Assembly: GCA_026418015.1 (NCBI GenBank)
Contig: JAOACE010000016.1
Coordinates: 62,001-126,000, forward strand
Reading direction: 5' to 3'
Origin: Leptospiraceae bacterium
Lineage (GTDB): Bacteria > Spirochaetota > Leptospiria > Leptospirales > Leptonemataceae
Length of the DNA: 64,000 nt
Below are positions 53,223 to 63,358 of this stretch, piece by piece. The notes beneath the pieces were generated by a model, which saw nothing but the letters and a program-made list of their open reading frames with translations, was not told where the DNA came from and ran no database searches. Positions within the stretch are counted from its first letter, which is position 1, and every line of letters starts with the position of its first letter. Made by a program: the position numbers and the translations under genes.

Positions 53223-53764
53223 TGAATCTATTAAGATTGTTCATTTTATTGCTTTTCTTGTTTTCTTGTAGTAAAAAAATAGATAAAGAAATTTATCATA
53301 TTCCTTTAATAAAACAAGATGGCAGTAAATTCAATTGGAAAGATTTGAACCATTTTTATAAATTAATCTTTTTCGGGTATACTTATTGCCCAGATATTTG
53401 TCCCGTAGCATTGAGAACAATGGATCAAACCAAAATGATTGTTGCAAATAAACCATTGGTTTTGATTTTTGTTACAATTGATCCTCAAAGAGATACACCA
53501 GAGCAATTAACAATGTATCTTTCGAATTTTAAAAGCCCTATTATTGGACTAACAGGAAATGTAGAAGATTTAAAAATATTTTATAAATATTTTAATATAT
53601 CTTTTTCTATCGAAAAAAATCATCATCATGATCAGGAAACTTATGGATATAATCATACACCTTTTATCTATTTTTTATCTCCCGAGGACGAAGTGATAAA
53701 AACATTTCCTACGGGAATTTCTAGTAATACTTTATCAAAAGAAATTATAAAATATATTAATTAA
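53222..53764 (+). CDS. SCO1/SenC-family lipoprotein
   Basis: A 180-aa lipoprotein with signal peptide ending LLFLFSC. The copper/redox site CPDICPVALRTM (CxxxC) sits at about residue 60, and the third ligand His is in GYNHTPFIYF near residue 140; TIDPQRDTPEQL is a family block. SCO1 proteins deliver copper or reduce thiols during assembly of cytochrome c oxidase CuA. A His-rich stretch (NHHHDQE) lies just before the metal-ligand histidine. Periplasmic, membrane-anchored. No cox genes are in this window. Confidence 0.92.
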   Translation: MNLLRLFILLLFLFSCSKKIDKEIYHIPLIKQDGSKFNWKDLNHFYKLIFFGYTYCPDICPVALRTMDQTKMIVANKPLVLIFVTIDPQRDTPEQLTMYLSNFKSPIIGLTGNVEDLKIFYKYFNISFSIEKNHHHDQETYGYNHTPFIYFLSPEDEVIKTFPTGISSNTLSKEIIKYIN

Positions 53765-53770
53765 ATTATT

Positions 53771-55159
53771 TTAATATAGTTTAAATTCCTGCGATATATG
53801 GTAAAAATATTCAGCTTCGGAAATCCATAAATTTTTGAATTCTTGATAGTCTAAATCCATTTCTATTGCATTTCGATAAGAATCCGATCCCCACAGTTTA
53901 TCGATAAAATAATTTTGATTCGATGCTTTAAAACTAAATTCTTTGGGATGAAGTTTTTTTATGATTCGCATGTATTCATACCCTACTTGTATGGGATCAA
54001 ATTCAGAAGATATGGGATAAAATTGTATCCCTTTACAAAGTTGACCATTGTAAATAGAATAGGTTGGTCTAAATTCCACTAATCCAAATTTAATTCCAGG
54101 AAGGTTTAGCTTTTGTAATTCTTTTAGTACCAATTCGTATTTTAACCATGGTGCTCCAGAATAAATAAAAGGTTTGGTTGTTCCCCTTCCTAAGCTAATG
54201 TTGGTTCCTTCGAAAAATACCATGCCTACATACATCAATGCAGATTCTATGTTGGGGATGTTCGGCGATGGGTTGATCCAGGTATTGACTAATGTCCAAT
54301 CGATTTCGTCAGGAGTAAAGTTTTCCATACGGAGAATTTTTAACTTTAAGTTTTTGTATTTGTATAATGCCATATAGATAGCATATTCTCCTGGTGTTAG
54401 AGAATATAAAAAAGGAACAGGTGCTTCTCCTACAAAGCTCTGATAACCATCTTCTAAAAAGGGTCCCATAGGTTTCCAAATTCCGTAGGGATGTGGTCTA
54501 TCGAGTAGAATGATTTCTTTTTGTAGTAGATCTGCTGCTTCGAGTAGATAGGTTAATGTAGAAACATACGTATAACATCTTACAGGTAGGTTTTGAATAT
54601 CGATTAAAATACTATCAAGATTCTCTAAGTATACTAATGGAGGTTTTTTGATCTTCGAATAAAGGTTTAGTACAGGAATGTGATGATGTGGTTCATATTT
54701 TATGATGTCGTTAAAGATTGTATCTTCTGCACCAAATATTCCATGTTCTGGTTCCATTAATAAAGAAGGTTGATGGTTGGAATGGATCAGAATTTCTAGA
54801 ATATTGGAAAGGTTTTTGTTTACCCCTGTGGAATTGGTTAAAAGTCCAAATTTGATATCGTCTAAAAACCGAAAATTATCCGCTTCTGCAATATCCAATC
54901 CAGTAATTACCTCTTTTGTAGAAATTTTATACAATTTATGATTATGATTATTTTTATAGATTTTTTTTAATAAATTTTGATTTGCGGAATAAACACAAAT
55001 ACGATTTTTATCGAAACTTTTGTAAAGCTTAAAATTTGGAAAACGTTCTAATTCGCAATCCAATGTTTTTATAAAATACTTATGATGTTTTATACTTGTT
55101 GAATTGCTACAATGAATCAAAAACACAATCATCAAAATGCTCAGTTTATATGCATTCAT
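53771..55159 (-). CDS. NamZ/DUF1343-family lipoprotein
   Basis: A 462-aa lipoprotein (signal ending FLIHC). The DUF1343 domain begins near residue 85 with FGLLTNSTGVNKN, followed by LLMEPEHGIFGAED, ILIDIQNLPVRCYTYVSTL, LDRPHPYG and the central FFEGTNISLGRGTTKPF block. The founding member, NamZ, is an exo-beta-N-acetylmuramidase that trims MurNAc from cell-wall fragments. An extra N-terminal 65 residues of unknown role follow the lipobox. A role in murein recycling at the periplasmic face is a reasonable inference. Confidence 0.88.
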   Translation of the reverse strand: MNAYKLSILMIVFLIHCSNSTSIKHHKYFIKTLDCELERFPNFKLYKSFDKNRICVYSANQNLLKKIYKNNHNHKLYKISTKEVITGLDIAEADNFRFLDDIKFGLLTNSTGVNKNLSNILEILIHSNHQPSLLMEPEHGIFGAEDTIFNDIIKYEPHHHIPVLNLYSKIKKPPLVYLENLDSILIDIQNLPVRCYTYVSTLTYLLEAADLLQKEIILLDRPHPYGIWKPMGPFLEDGYQSFVGEAPVPFLYSLTPGEYAIYMALYKYKNLKLKILRMENFTPDEIDWTLVNTWINPSPNIPNIESALMYVGMVFFEGTNISLGRGTTKPFIYSGAPWLKYELVLKELQKLNLPGIKFGLVEFRPTYSIYNGQLCKGIQFYPISSEFDPIQVGYEYMRIIKKLHPKEFSFKASNQNYFIDKLWGSDSYRNAIEMDLDYQEFKNLWISEAEYFYHISQEFKLY

Positions 55160-55202
55160 AAATAAGAATTGACAAATGAACTAATTTTATTAATCTTTCC
55201 AT

Positions 55203-55607
55203 GTGTCAAAGCGAAGTAAAACAAAAAGTTTTGGTATAGGTACAGATAATTCGTGTGGGCTAAATTTAAAACTAAATTTTGATGAAGACAGCAAAACTGC
55301 TTATGGAGAATTTGTAGCAGATGCTAGGTTCGAGGGGGAGCCTGGAGAAATCCATCCTGGTATACTTACTTCGTTATTAGACGAAGCAATGATCAAAATC
55401 AACGAATCCATGAATTTCGATACAACTACGGGCGAAATCAATGTTCGTTTTCTAATGCCAGCAAAAATTGGAGAAAGTTTATATATTCGTGGATGGTTTA
55501 TCAAAAAAAATCGTAAAGTAATCGAAAATCGCGCAGAAGTAGAAAACGAAATCGGAAAAATCGTTGCAAGAGCCAAAGGGAAATACATCGAAAAAGAAGA
55601 AGAATGA
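55203..55607 (+). CDS. PaaI-type hotdog-fold thioesterase
   Basis: A 134-aa protein with a GTG start. The hotdog core [20 protein letters not shown] (with the catalytic Asp/Glu at the helix start), [24 protein letters not shown] and [15 protein letters not shown] match small acyl-CoA thioesterases of the PaaI/YbgC-like group. Its substrate is not predictable. It lies between divergent/convergent genes and appears monocistronic. Confidence 0.8.
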   Translation: MSKRSKTKSFGIGTDNSCGLNLKLNFDEDSKTAYGEFVADARFEGEPGEIHPGILTSLLDEAMIKINESMNFDTTTGEINVRFLMPAKIGESLYIRGWFIKKNRKVIENRAEVENEIGKIVARAKGKYIEKEEE

Positions 55608-55611
55608 ATTT

Positions 55612-56394
55612 TTAATACAATCCTAAACTTTGAATTAGACACAAGAAATATTTATGTAACTTGTTTTTGTAAGGTTTATAAAGGTTTCGAATCTCCCAAT
55701 GTTTTTCTTTTGCTTCTCTTATTAATTCGGGATTTTCTGGGTTGATGAGGACAGCTTTTTCTGTTAACCTTAATAAAGGAAGATCTGCAATGCTATCGGA
55801 ATAAGAAATGGAGTTTTTTAAAATAACAGGATATTCTGGCTTTTTGGGATTATCGGGAAAGTATAAACTCAATTGACTCTGAATTTCTTTTGGTAAGTAA
55901 GGAATCATCCTTCTGATTTTTTCGTAAGATTTATTATTTTCTCCTAAAATGATTGCAAAAAAAGGTTGTCTTTCTTCTAGGTGTACTCGCGTTGCAATCG
56001 TATAGTCAAAACCTAATTCTTCGCCAATGTATTTTGCAAAAAAATCCGGGGAAGCTGTATTTAATATAAGAATTTTATTTTGTTTTTTTAATAATTCAAT
56101 TTCTTGTTTTAGTTCTGGGTGCACTTGTGGAATAATGATTTCTTGAACAAATTTTTTTGCATATTCTTCTACTTCTTCTTTTCTTAACCTCCAAAGGATA
56201 CTTAAATATACCTGTTTTAATTCTTTGGAACCATATAATTTTAATAGTCCCATAGGAATCGCAATTAATAGAGGTAGGATATAAAAAATTCGCCAAGGCT
56301 GTTTTTTTAATAGATAGTTCGCAAACAAAAAAATCGCATCGTGAGGAATTAGTGTATAGTCAAAGTCAAATATTGCGTACGAAGATTCGTTCAT
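55612..56394 (-). CDS. HAD-superfamily hydrolase, HAD-IB type
   Basis: A 260-aa phosphatase-fold protein. Motif I IFDFDYTL (nucleophile and acid Asp), motif II LILNTASPDF, motif III lysine in NKSYEKIRR and motif IV YSDSIADLPLL are in order, with the four-helix cap typical of the SerB-like HAD-IB group; a hydrophobic FYILPLLIAIPMGLL stretch lies in the cap. Substrate could be phosphoserine-like or a lipid-linked phosphate. Ends 4 bp after the thioesterase stop on the opposite strand. Confidence 0.88.
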   Translation of the reverse strand: MNESSYAIFDFDYTLIPHDAIFLFANYLLKKQPWRIFYILPLLIAIPMGLLKLYGSKELKQVYLSILWRLRKEEVEEYAKKFVQEIIIPQVHPELKQEIELLKKQNKILILNTASPDFFAKYIGEELGFDYTIATRVHLEERQPFFAIILGENNKSYEKIRRMIPYLPKEIQSQLSLYFPDNPKKPEYPVILKNSISYSDSIADLPLLRLTEKAVLINPENPELIREAKEKHWEIRNLYKPYKNKLHKYFLCLIQSLGLY

Positions 56395-56491
56395 TTAGAA
56401 CCGATTTTTTGGTAGAAAGATTTTCTTCAAGAATTTATTGTTAAACGAAAATTGACTATAAAAGAAAACCCAAAAAATTGTATTTTCTACT

Positions 56492-58549
56492 ATGGATTTA
56501 AACTCAGAACAGTTGGTGGCAGTAGAACACATTTCTGGTCCTATAATTATCTTTGCTGGTGCAGGTAGTGGTAAAACCAGAGTCATCGTTCATCGAATCA
56601 AAAATATGATAGATCACCACATACCAGGTCATTCTATTATAGCTGTTACCTTTACGAATAAGAGTGCAAACGAAATGAAGGAACGATTAAAAAATTTGGT
56701 AAGTCCTAATAAATTACGTGGGATGGTTATTTCGACCTTCCATTCTCTTGGTAATAAAATCTTACAAAAAGAAATTTCTGTTTTGGGGTATAGGTTGCCT
56801 TACACAATTCTCGACGAAACAGATCGTCTGCAAATATTAAGAAATATTTATAAAGAATTAAAACTAAATCCAGACGAAATACAAGATGATAATACATTAT
56901 TCTTAATTTCATTGGTTAAAAATTCTAACAAAAAAATCGAACAATGGATAGAAGAAAACGAATATTATTTTTCTGATTTCAGTAAAGAAATATTTATAGA
57001 AGTTTATAAATTATACAATAAAAATTTATATGCTTTAAATAGTCTAGATTTTGACGATTTAATCATCCTACCTATAAAAATATTCAAACAATATCCAGAA
57101 ATATTAGAAAAATACCATAAAAAATATAAATATTTTCTTGTAGATGAATTTCAAGATACTAATCCATTGCAATACGAATTGTTAAAATTATTGTCAGAGC
57201 ATACGAAAAATTTATGTGTAGTAGGGGATGACGATCAATCTATTTATGGTTGGAGAGGCGCGGATGTTTCTATCATTCAGAATTTTAAAAACGATTATCC
57301 CAACGCAAAAGTAGTGATTCTAAACAAAAATTATCGTTCTACACAGATCATTATCGATGCTGCATATTCTCTGATTAAAAACAATTCTCAAAGAATCGAT
57401 AAAAAAGTAATTTCTATGAATCATCAAGAAGCAGAGAAAATTAAAATTATTGAATGTTATGACGAAAAAGAAGAAGCAGAAATCGTCGGCGAACTAATAC
57501 AAAAAAAGATCATCCGAGAGAAAAAAAAGCCGGGAGATTTTGCTATCTTATATAGAACCAATTATCAATCGCGTGCCTTCGAATCGGAATTACGAAAAAG
57601 AAATATTCCTCATTATGTTGTGGGCGGATATCGTTTTTTTGATCGAAAAGAAGTAAAAGATATCTTAGCGTATTTAAGAGTAATTGCCAATCCTTACGAC
57701 GAAGTTAGTCTTTTAAGAATTATTAATTTTCCTAAAAGAGGTATAGGAGAAGGTACCATAGAAAAGATATTTCAGTTTATGATGGAATATCAACATGCGA
57801 ATAACGAAAAAATCACCCTGATTGATGCGATTTATAAAATCATCAATGAACCACATACAATCAAAGGAATACAATCTAACCAATTCGAAGCATTGTTAAA
57901 CTTTATCGAATTTCTGGAAAAATACAAAAAAGAATTTTCTATCAATCGAAGCTTATCCAATGCATTATACAAAATGGTACAGGAACTAAATTTAGAACAA
58001 GAATTCCTAAAAGAAGGCGATAAAGAAGAAGTAGCAAGAGCACGATTTTTGAATGTTTCAGAAATCATCAATATGTTGTCGTATTTCGAAGAAGAATGGA
58101 GTGAATCACAACCACCTTCTCTTTTTGATTTTTTAGCAAGAATCAGTTTACTTAGTTCTGGTCAGGATAATTACGAATACGATAGAGGAAAAGTTCAGCT
58201 GCTTACAATTCATCTATCGAAAGGATTAGAATTCGACACAGTTTTTTTGTGTGGAATGAACGAAAAAATCTTTCCATCGGAACGAACATTAATAGAATCC
58301 AAAGGTATAGAAGAAGAAAGAAGGTTATGTTATGTTGCAATTACAAGAGCAAAAAAAGAATTATACATGACGTATACATTATTTCGCCGCAGGTTTGGAG
58401 AAGAAATACTGCAAGAGCCTTCGCGTTTTTTAAGTGAATTACCAAAAGATTTAGTAGAGTGGCAACTAAATTATCAACAACAAGAAAATAATAAAGAAAA
58501 TAAAATTAAAGAATTTATAAATAATATTAAAGATATTTTGGCTGGTTAA
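56492..58549 (+). CDS. UvrD/PcrA/Rep-type superfamily 1 DNA helicase
   Basis: A 685-aa 3'-5' helicase. Walker A IIFAGAGSGKTRVIV (residues about 24-38), AVTFTNKSANEMKER, Walker B FLVDEFQDTNPLQYELL, VVGDDDQSIYGWRGAD, NYRSTQIIIDAAYSL, LLTIHLSKGLEFDTVFL and RRLCYVAITRAKKELY cover all SF1A motifs. It is shorter than UvrD (about 720 aa) and lacks the C-terminal UvrD tail, closer to PcrA or Rep size. It acts in repair and replication restart. The 3' end overlaps the convergent ABC gene by 4 bp. Confidence 0.94.
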   Translation: MDLNSEQLVAVEHISGPIIIFAGAGSGKTRVIVHRIKNMIDHHIPGHSIIAVTFTNKSANEMKERLKNLVSPNKLRGMVISTFHSLGNKILQKEISVLGYRLPYTILDETDRLQILRNIYKELKLNPDEIQDDNTLFLISLVKNSNKKIEQWIEENEYYFSDFSKEIFIEVYKLYNKNLYALNSLDFDDLIILPIKIFKQYPEILEKYHKKYKYFLVDEFQDTNPLQYELLKLLSEHTKNLCVVGDDDQSIYGWRGADVSIIQNFKNDYPNAKVVILNKNYRSTQIIIDAAYSLIKNNSQRIDKKVISMNHQEAEKIKIIECYDEKEEAEIVGELIQKKIIREKKKPGDFAILYRTNYQSRAFESELRKRNIPHYVVGGYRFFDRKEVKDILAYLRVIANPYDEVSLLRIINFPKRGIGEGTIEKIFQFMMEYQHANNEKITLIDAIYKIINEPHTIKGIQSNQFEALLNFIEFLEKYKKEFSINRSLSNALYKMVQELNLEQEFLKEGDKEEVARARFLNVSEIINMLSYFEEEWSESQPPSLFDFLARISLLSSGQDNYEYDRGKVQLLTIHLSKGLEFDTVFLCGMNEKIFPSERTLIESKGIEEERRLCYVAITRAKKELYMTYTLFRRRFGEEILQEPSRFLSELPKDLVEWQLNYQQQENNKENKIKEFINNIKDILAG

Positions 58550-59538
58550 TTTTTAGAGTACTTCCAACAATATACCTGGTGATTCTTATTTTGAACGAAA
58601 ACAGAGGGAACTTCTTCGCACTTTTCGAAACGATAGGGACATCGATTTATAAACCTGCATCCTTTGGGATAGTTTTCTGGCGAAGGGACATTGCCTGGAA
58701 TACCTTCGATTTTTTTATCTTTTTCTAAATCTGGTATTGCTTTGATTAAACTTTGGCTATAAGGATGTAATGGATTTTCTAAAAATGCATCAATATCCGA
58801 AGATTCTACAATTCTTCCTGCATACATTACAGCTAACCTATCGGCATATTGAGCAAGTAGTCCCATATTGTGGGTTATAAGCAAGATAGACGTCTTTTCT
58901 TCTTCTTTAAGTTCGCGTAAGAGTTCCATTACCTGACCTTGTATGGTAACATCTAATGCAGTGGTTGGTTCGTCAGCAATGATGAGTTTGGGTTTTAGGA
59001 TAATTGCTAATAAAATCACAATACGTTGGAGCATTCCACCAGAAAGTTGATGTGGGTAGGATTTTAGTATTTTATCTGGTTCCGAAAATCCAGCACGTTT
59101 TAAAAGTTGATGTAGTCGTTCTTCGAAAGAAATATTTTTTTTTGTGATTACCTCGCGATGGAATCTATACAATTCATCAAAATGAAATTCAATTGTATAC
59201 AAAGGATTAAGAGCCATAAAAGGTTCCTGAAAGATGACCCCAATTTCTGCACCGCGAATTTTACTTAGTTCTTTTAGGTTTAACTTCATTATATCGATGG
59301 CCTGATCTTCTAAAAATAGCTCAATCTTACCACTTAAAAAAAGTCCGTTGGGTTCTGGTAATGTTCCGGTAATCCCTAAGGAAGTAATGGTCTTGCCACA
59401 ACCAGATTCTCCTATTAAGCCAAAGGTTTCTCCCGCATAAATCGTAAAAGAAATGTTTTCTACTAACGGTAGAAGGTTTTCTTTTTTTACACCAATCGAA
59501 AGATTTTCTACGTTTAAAATTGCTGGTTGGGAATTCAT
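58546..59538 (-). CDS. ABC transporter ATPase, oligopeptide/dipeptide type (OppD/DppD)
   Basis: A 330-aa ATPase: Walker A GESGCGKTITSLG, Q-loop FQEPFMALNP, signature LSGGMLQRI, Walker B LIIADEPTTALDVTIQ and H-loop LLITHNMG, followed by the peptide-transporter C-terminal extension with HPYSQSLIKAIPD, CRFINRCPYRFEKCEEV (four-cysteine pattern, FeS site in the family). It should power peptide or nickel uptake, with permease genes elsewhere. Its start overlaps the rppH stop by 4 bp; no other opp genes are adjacent. Confidence 0.93.
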   Translation of the reverse strand: MNSQPAILNVENLSIGVKKENLLPLVENISFTIYAGETFGLIGESGCGKTITSLGITGTLPEPNGLFLSGKIELFLEDQAIDIMKLNLKELSKIRGAEIGVIFQEPFMALNPLYTIEFHFDELYRFHREVITKKNISFEERLHQLLKRAGFSEPDKILKSYPHQLSGGMLQRIVILLAIILKPKLIIADEPTTALDVTIQGQVMELLRELKEEEKTSILLITHNMGLLAQYADRLAVMYAGRIVESSDIDAFLENPLHPYSQSLIKAIPDLEKDKKIEGIPGNVPSPENYPKGCRFINRCPYRFEKCEEVPSVFVQNKNHQVYCWKYSKN

Positions 59539-60053
59539 TTTAGTTTATTTTGTTCTAAAAATTTTGGTACAAATTCATCAAAATGTTTTTTAATCACTTT
59601 GTAAACATCTTTTTTAAAAGCTACAATGTTATTTACTAATGTATCGATATCCATCCATTTTACTGTTCGAAATTCACGAATATGATTTTCTAAATTTAAT
59701 TGTCGAAGGTCGCCATCCCAAAAAAAGAAAAACCATTTTTGCATCTGCCCACGATATTTTTTTAAGTATTCTGGAATGTCTTCGGGAAATTCATAAGTTA
59801 GCCATTCGGGAATTTCGTAAACAGGCTTCTCTAATTTTAAACCAATCTCTTCGTACAATTCTCTAATTGCAGCCTCTAATGGAGTTTCGTTTTCGTCTAT
59901 ACCTCCTTGAGGAAATTGATATTTTTCTGGATAGTCTACTCTATCCCCCACAAGAACAAGTTTTTGGGAATTAAATACAACCATTCCCACATTCTTTCTA
60001 TAAGGTTTATTTTGATCTACCGACAAAATAGAAGAATTATGCTCATTTTCCAT
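59535..60053 (-). CDS. rppH: RNA pyrophosphohydrolase RppH
   Basis: A 172-aa Nudix hydrolase. The Nudix box GGIDENETPLEAAIRELYEEIGL is complete (G-x5-E-x7-RE-x2-EE-xG), with YRKNVGMVVFN before and the RppH-typical YPEKYQFPQGG and GQMQKWFFF segments. It removes pyrophosphate from 5'-triphosphate mRNA ends and starts decay. First of a two-gene leftward unit with the OppD-like gene. Confidence 0.95.
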   Translation of the reverse strand: MENEHNSSILSVDQNKPYRKNVGMVVFNSQKLVLVGDRVDYPEKYQFPQGGIDENETPLEAAIRELYEEIGLKLEKPVYEIPEWLTYEFPEDIPEYLKKYRGQMQKWFFFFWDGDLRQLNLENHIREFRTVKWMDIDTLVNNIVAFKKDVYKVIKKHFDEFVPKFLEQNKLK

Positions 60054-60320
60054 AGTAACATTCTATTTATTTAAAGGTTTAAGTCAACAGAAATTGATTG
60101 AATTTTTTTATCATTTTATTTCTTTAAAATTTGAATTAACACTCAAATCAAAAGTGATCTAACTAAAAAAAATAAATTAAATTTATAAATATTATATAAA
60201 ATATGATGCTGAATTATTTTTTTGATTCAATTTTGTTATTTTTCGAAAGGAGCAAAACCCATCTTAAAAGTAAAAAAATTTTTTTATTTATCTTATAACC
60301 ATAAAAAAAAATTTAACCTT

Positions 60321-62162
60321 ATGTCAAAAGTAGATATTCAAAAGTATGTAGATAGCCTAAATGTGGAATTATTAAATTATATTTATCACAACAGAAAAAA
60401 TTGTGGTCAATTATCTTCCCAAGATGATGGTAAAGAAGTCTGTTTACTAGGTTGGACTTTTCGTTATCGGGATCAGGGGGGGGTGATTTTTATCGATTTA
60501 AGAGATCGTTCTGGTATTGTTCAGATTGTTTTAGAAGAATCCCACCTAAAAAATTATGATGTTGCAACTTCCATTCGTTATGAATATGTATTAGCCATTA
60601 AAGGCAAAGTTCGAAAAAGAAGTCCAGAAACCATTAATCCAAAGATTCCCACAGGAGATATAGAGGTTTTTGTAGACGAATTCATGATTCTTAATCCGTC
60701 TAAACCGTTGCCTTTTGGTTTAGATGAATATGTGCAAGTAGGCGAAGAAACCCGTTTAAAATATCGCTATTTGGATCTAAGACGAGAGGAAATGCAAAAT
60801 GCTTTGATTACGCGTTCTAAAATGAACTTAGAAATACGAAAGTTTTTGGACGAGAATGGATTTTTGGAAATCGAAACCCCAGTTTTAAACAAATCAACAC
60901 CGGAAGGAGCACGTGATTTTCTTGTTCCATCGCGTTTACAACCTGGCAAATTCTATGCACTACCACAATCACCTCAGATCTTTAAACAGATTTTAATGGC
61001 AAGTGGGTTTGAACGTTACTATCAGATTGTAAAGTGTTTTCGCGACGAAGATTTAAGAGCAGATAGACAACCAGAGTTTACTCAATTAGACTTGGAAATG
61101 AGTTTTATTAACGAAGAAATCATCATTTCTTTGATGGAAAAATTATGGTACAATGTAATTAAAAAGATTTTTTGGATTGAACTACCCATTCCATTCCCAC
61201 GTATATCTTACAAAGAAGCAATGGAAAATTATGGTTCGGATCGCCCCGATTTACGCTTCGAAATGAAGTTAGTAGACATAGCAGATATTGCAGAGCGTTC
61301 GGATTTTCAGGTTTTTAAGAATGCTTTACAAAAAGGTGGTCGCGTAAAGGCTTTGTGTGTTCCTGGTGGTGCAGTTCTGTCTCGTAAAGATATTGATGAT
61401 CTAACAGAATGGGTAAAAAAGGATTATAAGGCTGGTGGATTAGCGTGGATAAAACACGAAAAAGATGGCTTAAAATCCGTCATTTCGAAGTTTTTTAGCG
61501 AAGATTTATTGGTAGAGCTTTCTAAACGTTGCAATTCCAAAGAAGGAGATATAATCTTTTTTGCTGCCGATAAAGAAAAGATCGTACACGATACATTAGG
61601 AAATTTAAGACTTCGTTTAGCAAAGCGTTTTAACATGATTCCCAAAGATCAATATGCTTGTTGTTGGGTAGTAGACTTTCCTTTGTTCGAAAGAAATTTA
61701 GATACAAACGAATTGGAAAGTGTGCACCATCCTTTTACTTCACCAATTGACGAAGACTTACCAATTTTGTTAGACGACGAAAAATTTGCTCAACAAGGAG
61801 AAAAGATTCGCGCACGTGCATACGATATGGTAATCAATGGTGTAGAAGTAGGCGGTGGTTCGATTCGTATACACAGAGAAGATGTTCAATTGGTTGTATT
61901 AAAACGATTGGGGATTAACGAAGAACAAGCTCGCGAAAAATTTGGCTTTTTATTGGATGCATTATCCTATGGTGCTCCACCCCATGGAGGTATAGCATTT
62001 GGTCTAGATCGAATGTTAGCATTATTTTTAGGCAAAGATTCGATTAGAGATGTTATTGCATTCCCAAAAACACAAAAGGGTATGTGTTTGATGTCGGGAA
62101 CACCATCAGAAGTGGAATTAAAACAACTACAGGAATTAAGAATCAGAATTATTAAGACCTAA
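60321..62162 (+). CDS. aspS: Aspartyl-tRNA synthetase
   Basis: A 613-aa class II synthetase. The anticodon-binding OB fold is at about residues 15-115 (VCLLGWTFRYRDQGGVIFIDLRDRSG), class II motif 1 around 145-180 (RSKMNLEIRKFLDENGFLEIETP), motif 2 CFRDEDLRADRQPEFTQLD, the bacterial GAD insertion, and motif 3 GLDRMLALFLG near residue 565. The ATG at 60321 fits the family start; an upstream in-frame extension through AT-rich DNA is unlikely. No strong ribosome-binding site is seen. Confidence 0.96.
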   Translation: MSKVDIQKYVDSLNVELLNYIYHNRKNCGQLSSQDDGKEVCLLGWTFRYRDQGGVIFIDLRDRSGIVQIVLEESHLKNYDVATSIRYEYVLAIKGKVRKRSPETINPKIPTGDIEVFVDEFMILNPSKPLPFGLDEYVQVGEETRLKYRYLDLRREEMQNALITRSKMNLEIRKFLDENGFLEIETPVLNKSTPEGARDFLVPSRLQPGKFYALPQSPQIFKQILMASGFERYYQIVKCFRDEDLRADRQPEFTQLDLEMSFINEEIIISLMEKLWYNVIKKIFWIELPIPFPRISYKEAMENYGSDRPDLRFEMKLVDIADIAERSDFQVFKNALQKGGRVKALCVPGGAVLSRKDIDDLTEWVKKDYKAGGLAWIKHEKDGLKSVISKFFSEDLLVELSKRCNSKEGDIIFFAADKEKIVHDTLGNLRLRLAKRFNMIPKDQYACCWVVDFPLFERNLDTNELESVHHPFTSPIDEDLPILLDDEKFAQQGEKIRARAYDMVINGVEVGGGSIRIHREDVQLVVLKRLGINEEQAREKFGFLLDALSYGAPPHGGIAFGLDRMLALFLGKDSIRDVIAFPKTQKGMCLMSGTPSEVELKQLQELRIRIIKT

Positions 62163-63358
62163 TCTTTTAGGCGAAAAATGATTGCATAAAAAATCAACCC
62201 AACGATTCCAAATACTGAACTTAAAAACCAAACCATTAGCGGGGATTGGACAAAATCCTGAATCCACCCCGCGATAATGGGACCAATCGACCAACCCAAA
62301 GAACGAATAAATCCAATAAAAGAAGATACATAACTATTGATGGTTCCATCGTCTAATTCTGAATTTTCTTTTGCAAAAAAACTTGCTAATGTATAAACTG
62401 CACTAACAGACAATATTTCTCCGATGGTAATGATGACCATACTTAGAAAAATCAGTTCTAGATGATGAAATTCAGAAAAAAATCCCACAGAAAAATATCC
62501 TACAAAATACAAAAACAATCCAGCCTGTACGGAAAAATATAAATCTTTGATCCACAAAGAAAAAGGAATTTGTAAAAAACTTACCATAAGGCCGTTTAAA
62601 AGATAGAGTTTCCCCAAATCCATCTTGGAAATTTGAAAGTGACTTGTTAAAAAAACTGACAATGGTGTTATCAGAAGAGACATTAAGATAAATAGATTCA
62701 AGGAATTTAAAGAAAACAATAAAAATTTCTTTTGAGTAAAAAAGGTTTTAAAGGATTTGTACGAAATCTTATAACTTTTAGAATTTCTAAAATTACTGCT
62801 TATGGTAAGTTGAATTAGGAACACTGCAAACAATGTTAGAGCAAACGTGCCAAAAAAAGGCAAAGCATAATTTATATGAGCAAGTATCCCCCCAACAAAA
62901 GGACCGAAAGCCCAACCTATATTCATCCCTGTTCTATGAATACTCACTGCTATATTTCTGTTATCTTTTGTTGTAATGTTTAAAATATAAGATTCTAGCG
63001 GAGAAATCGAAATTCCCATTAAAAATGTATTGAGCAATAAAAAAGGAATTAAACTTAAATAAGGAAGATCAAAATAAATAATCCAACCTAAAAAAAAGAA
63101 ATTCAGAGAGCGAATCGTAAAAGAAACGATCATTAAAAGTTTTTCTCCCATTTTTTGGGTTAAAAAACTTGCAGGTAGCCATCCTAATAAACCAAAGAAT
63201 GTTGCTAAGCCCGTAATAGAGCCAACAATACCAGCAGAAAGATGTTTTACTTCGAATAGATAAACAGGGATAAATACATAAGACATGGTATATCCAAATG
63301 CGATCAACATGTGGGAAATCGTTAAAAAATAAACCGTATACGGAATAGATTTTAGCAT
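62159..63358 (-). CDS. Major facilitator superfamily transporter
   Basis: A 399-aa inner-membrane protein with 12 hydrophobic segments. The loop between helices 2 and 3 has LPASFLTQKMGEKLLM, close to the MFS A motif; GMNIGWAFGPFVGGILA at about residue 145 resembles the motif C region of exporters. Substrate unknown. It overlaps the end of aspS by 4 bp, convergent. Confidence 0.85.
   Translation of the reverse strand: MLKSIPYTVYFLTISHMLIAFGYTMSYVFIPVYLFEVKHLSAGIVGSITGLATFFGLLGWLPASFLTQKMGEKLLMIVSFTIRSLNFFFLGWIIYFDLPYLSLIPFLLLNTFLMGISISPLESYILNITTKDNRNIAVSIHRTGMNIGWAFGPFVGGILAHINYALPFFGTFALTLFAVFLIQLTISSNFRNSKSYKISYKSFKTFFTQKKFLLFSLNSLNLFILMSLLITPLSVFLTSHFQISKMDLGKLYLLNGLMVSFLQIPFSLWIKDLYFSVQAGLFLYFVGYFSVGFFSEFHHLELIFLSMVIITIGEILSVSAVYTLASFFAKENSELDDGTINSYVSSFIGFIRSLGWSIGPIIAGWIQDFVQSPLMVWFLSSVFGIVGLIFYAIIFRLKD

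Noticed and set aside
60222-60320. Upstream extension of aspS by 33 residues
   Set aside because: The added residues are basic and aromatic low-complexity sequence not found at the start of aspartyl-tRNA synthetases; the ATG at 60321 matches the family start.
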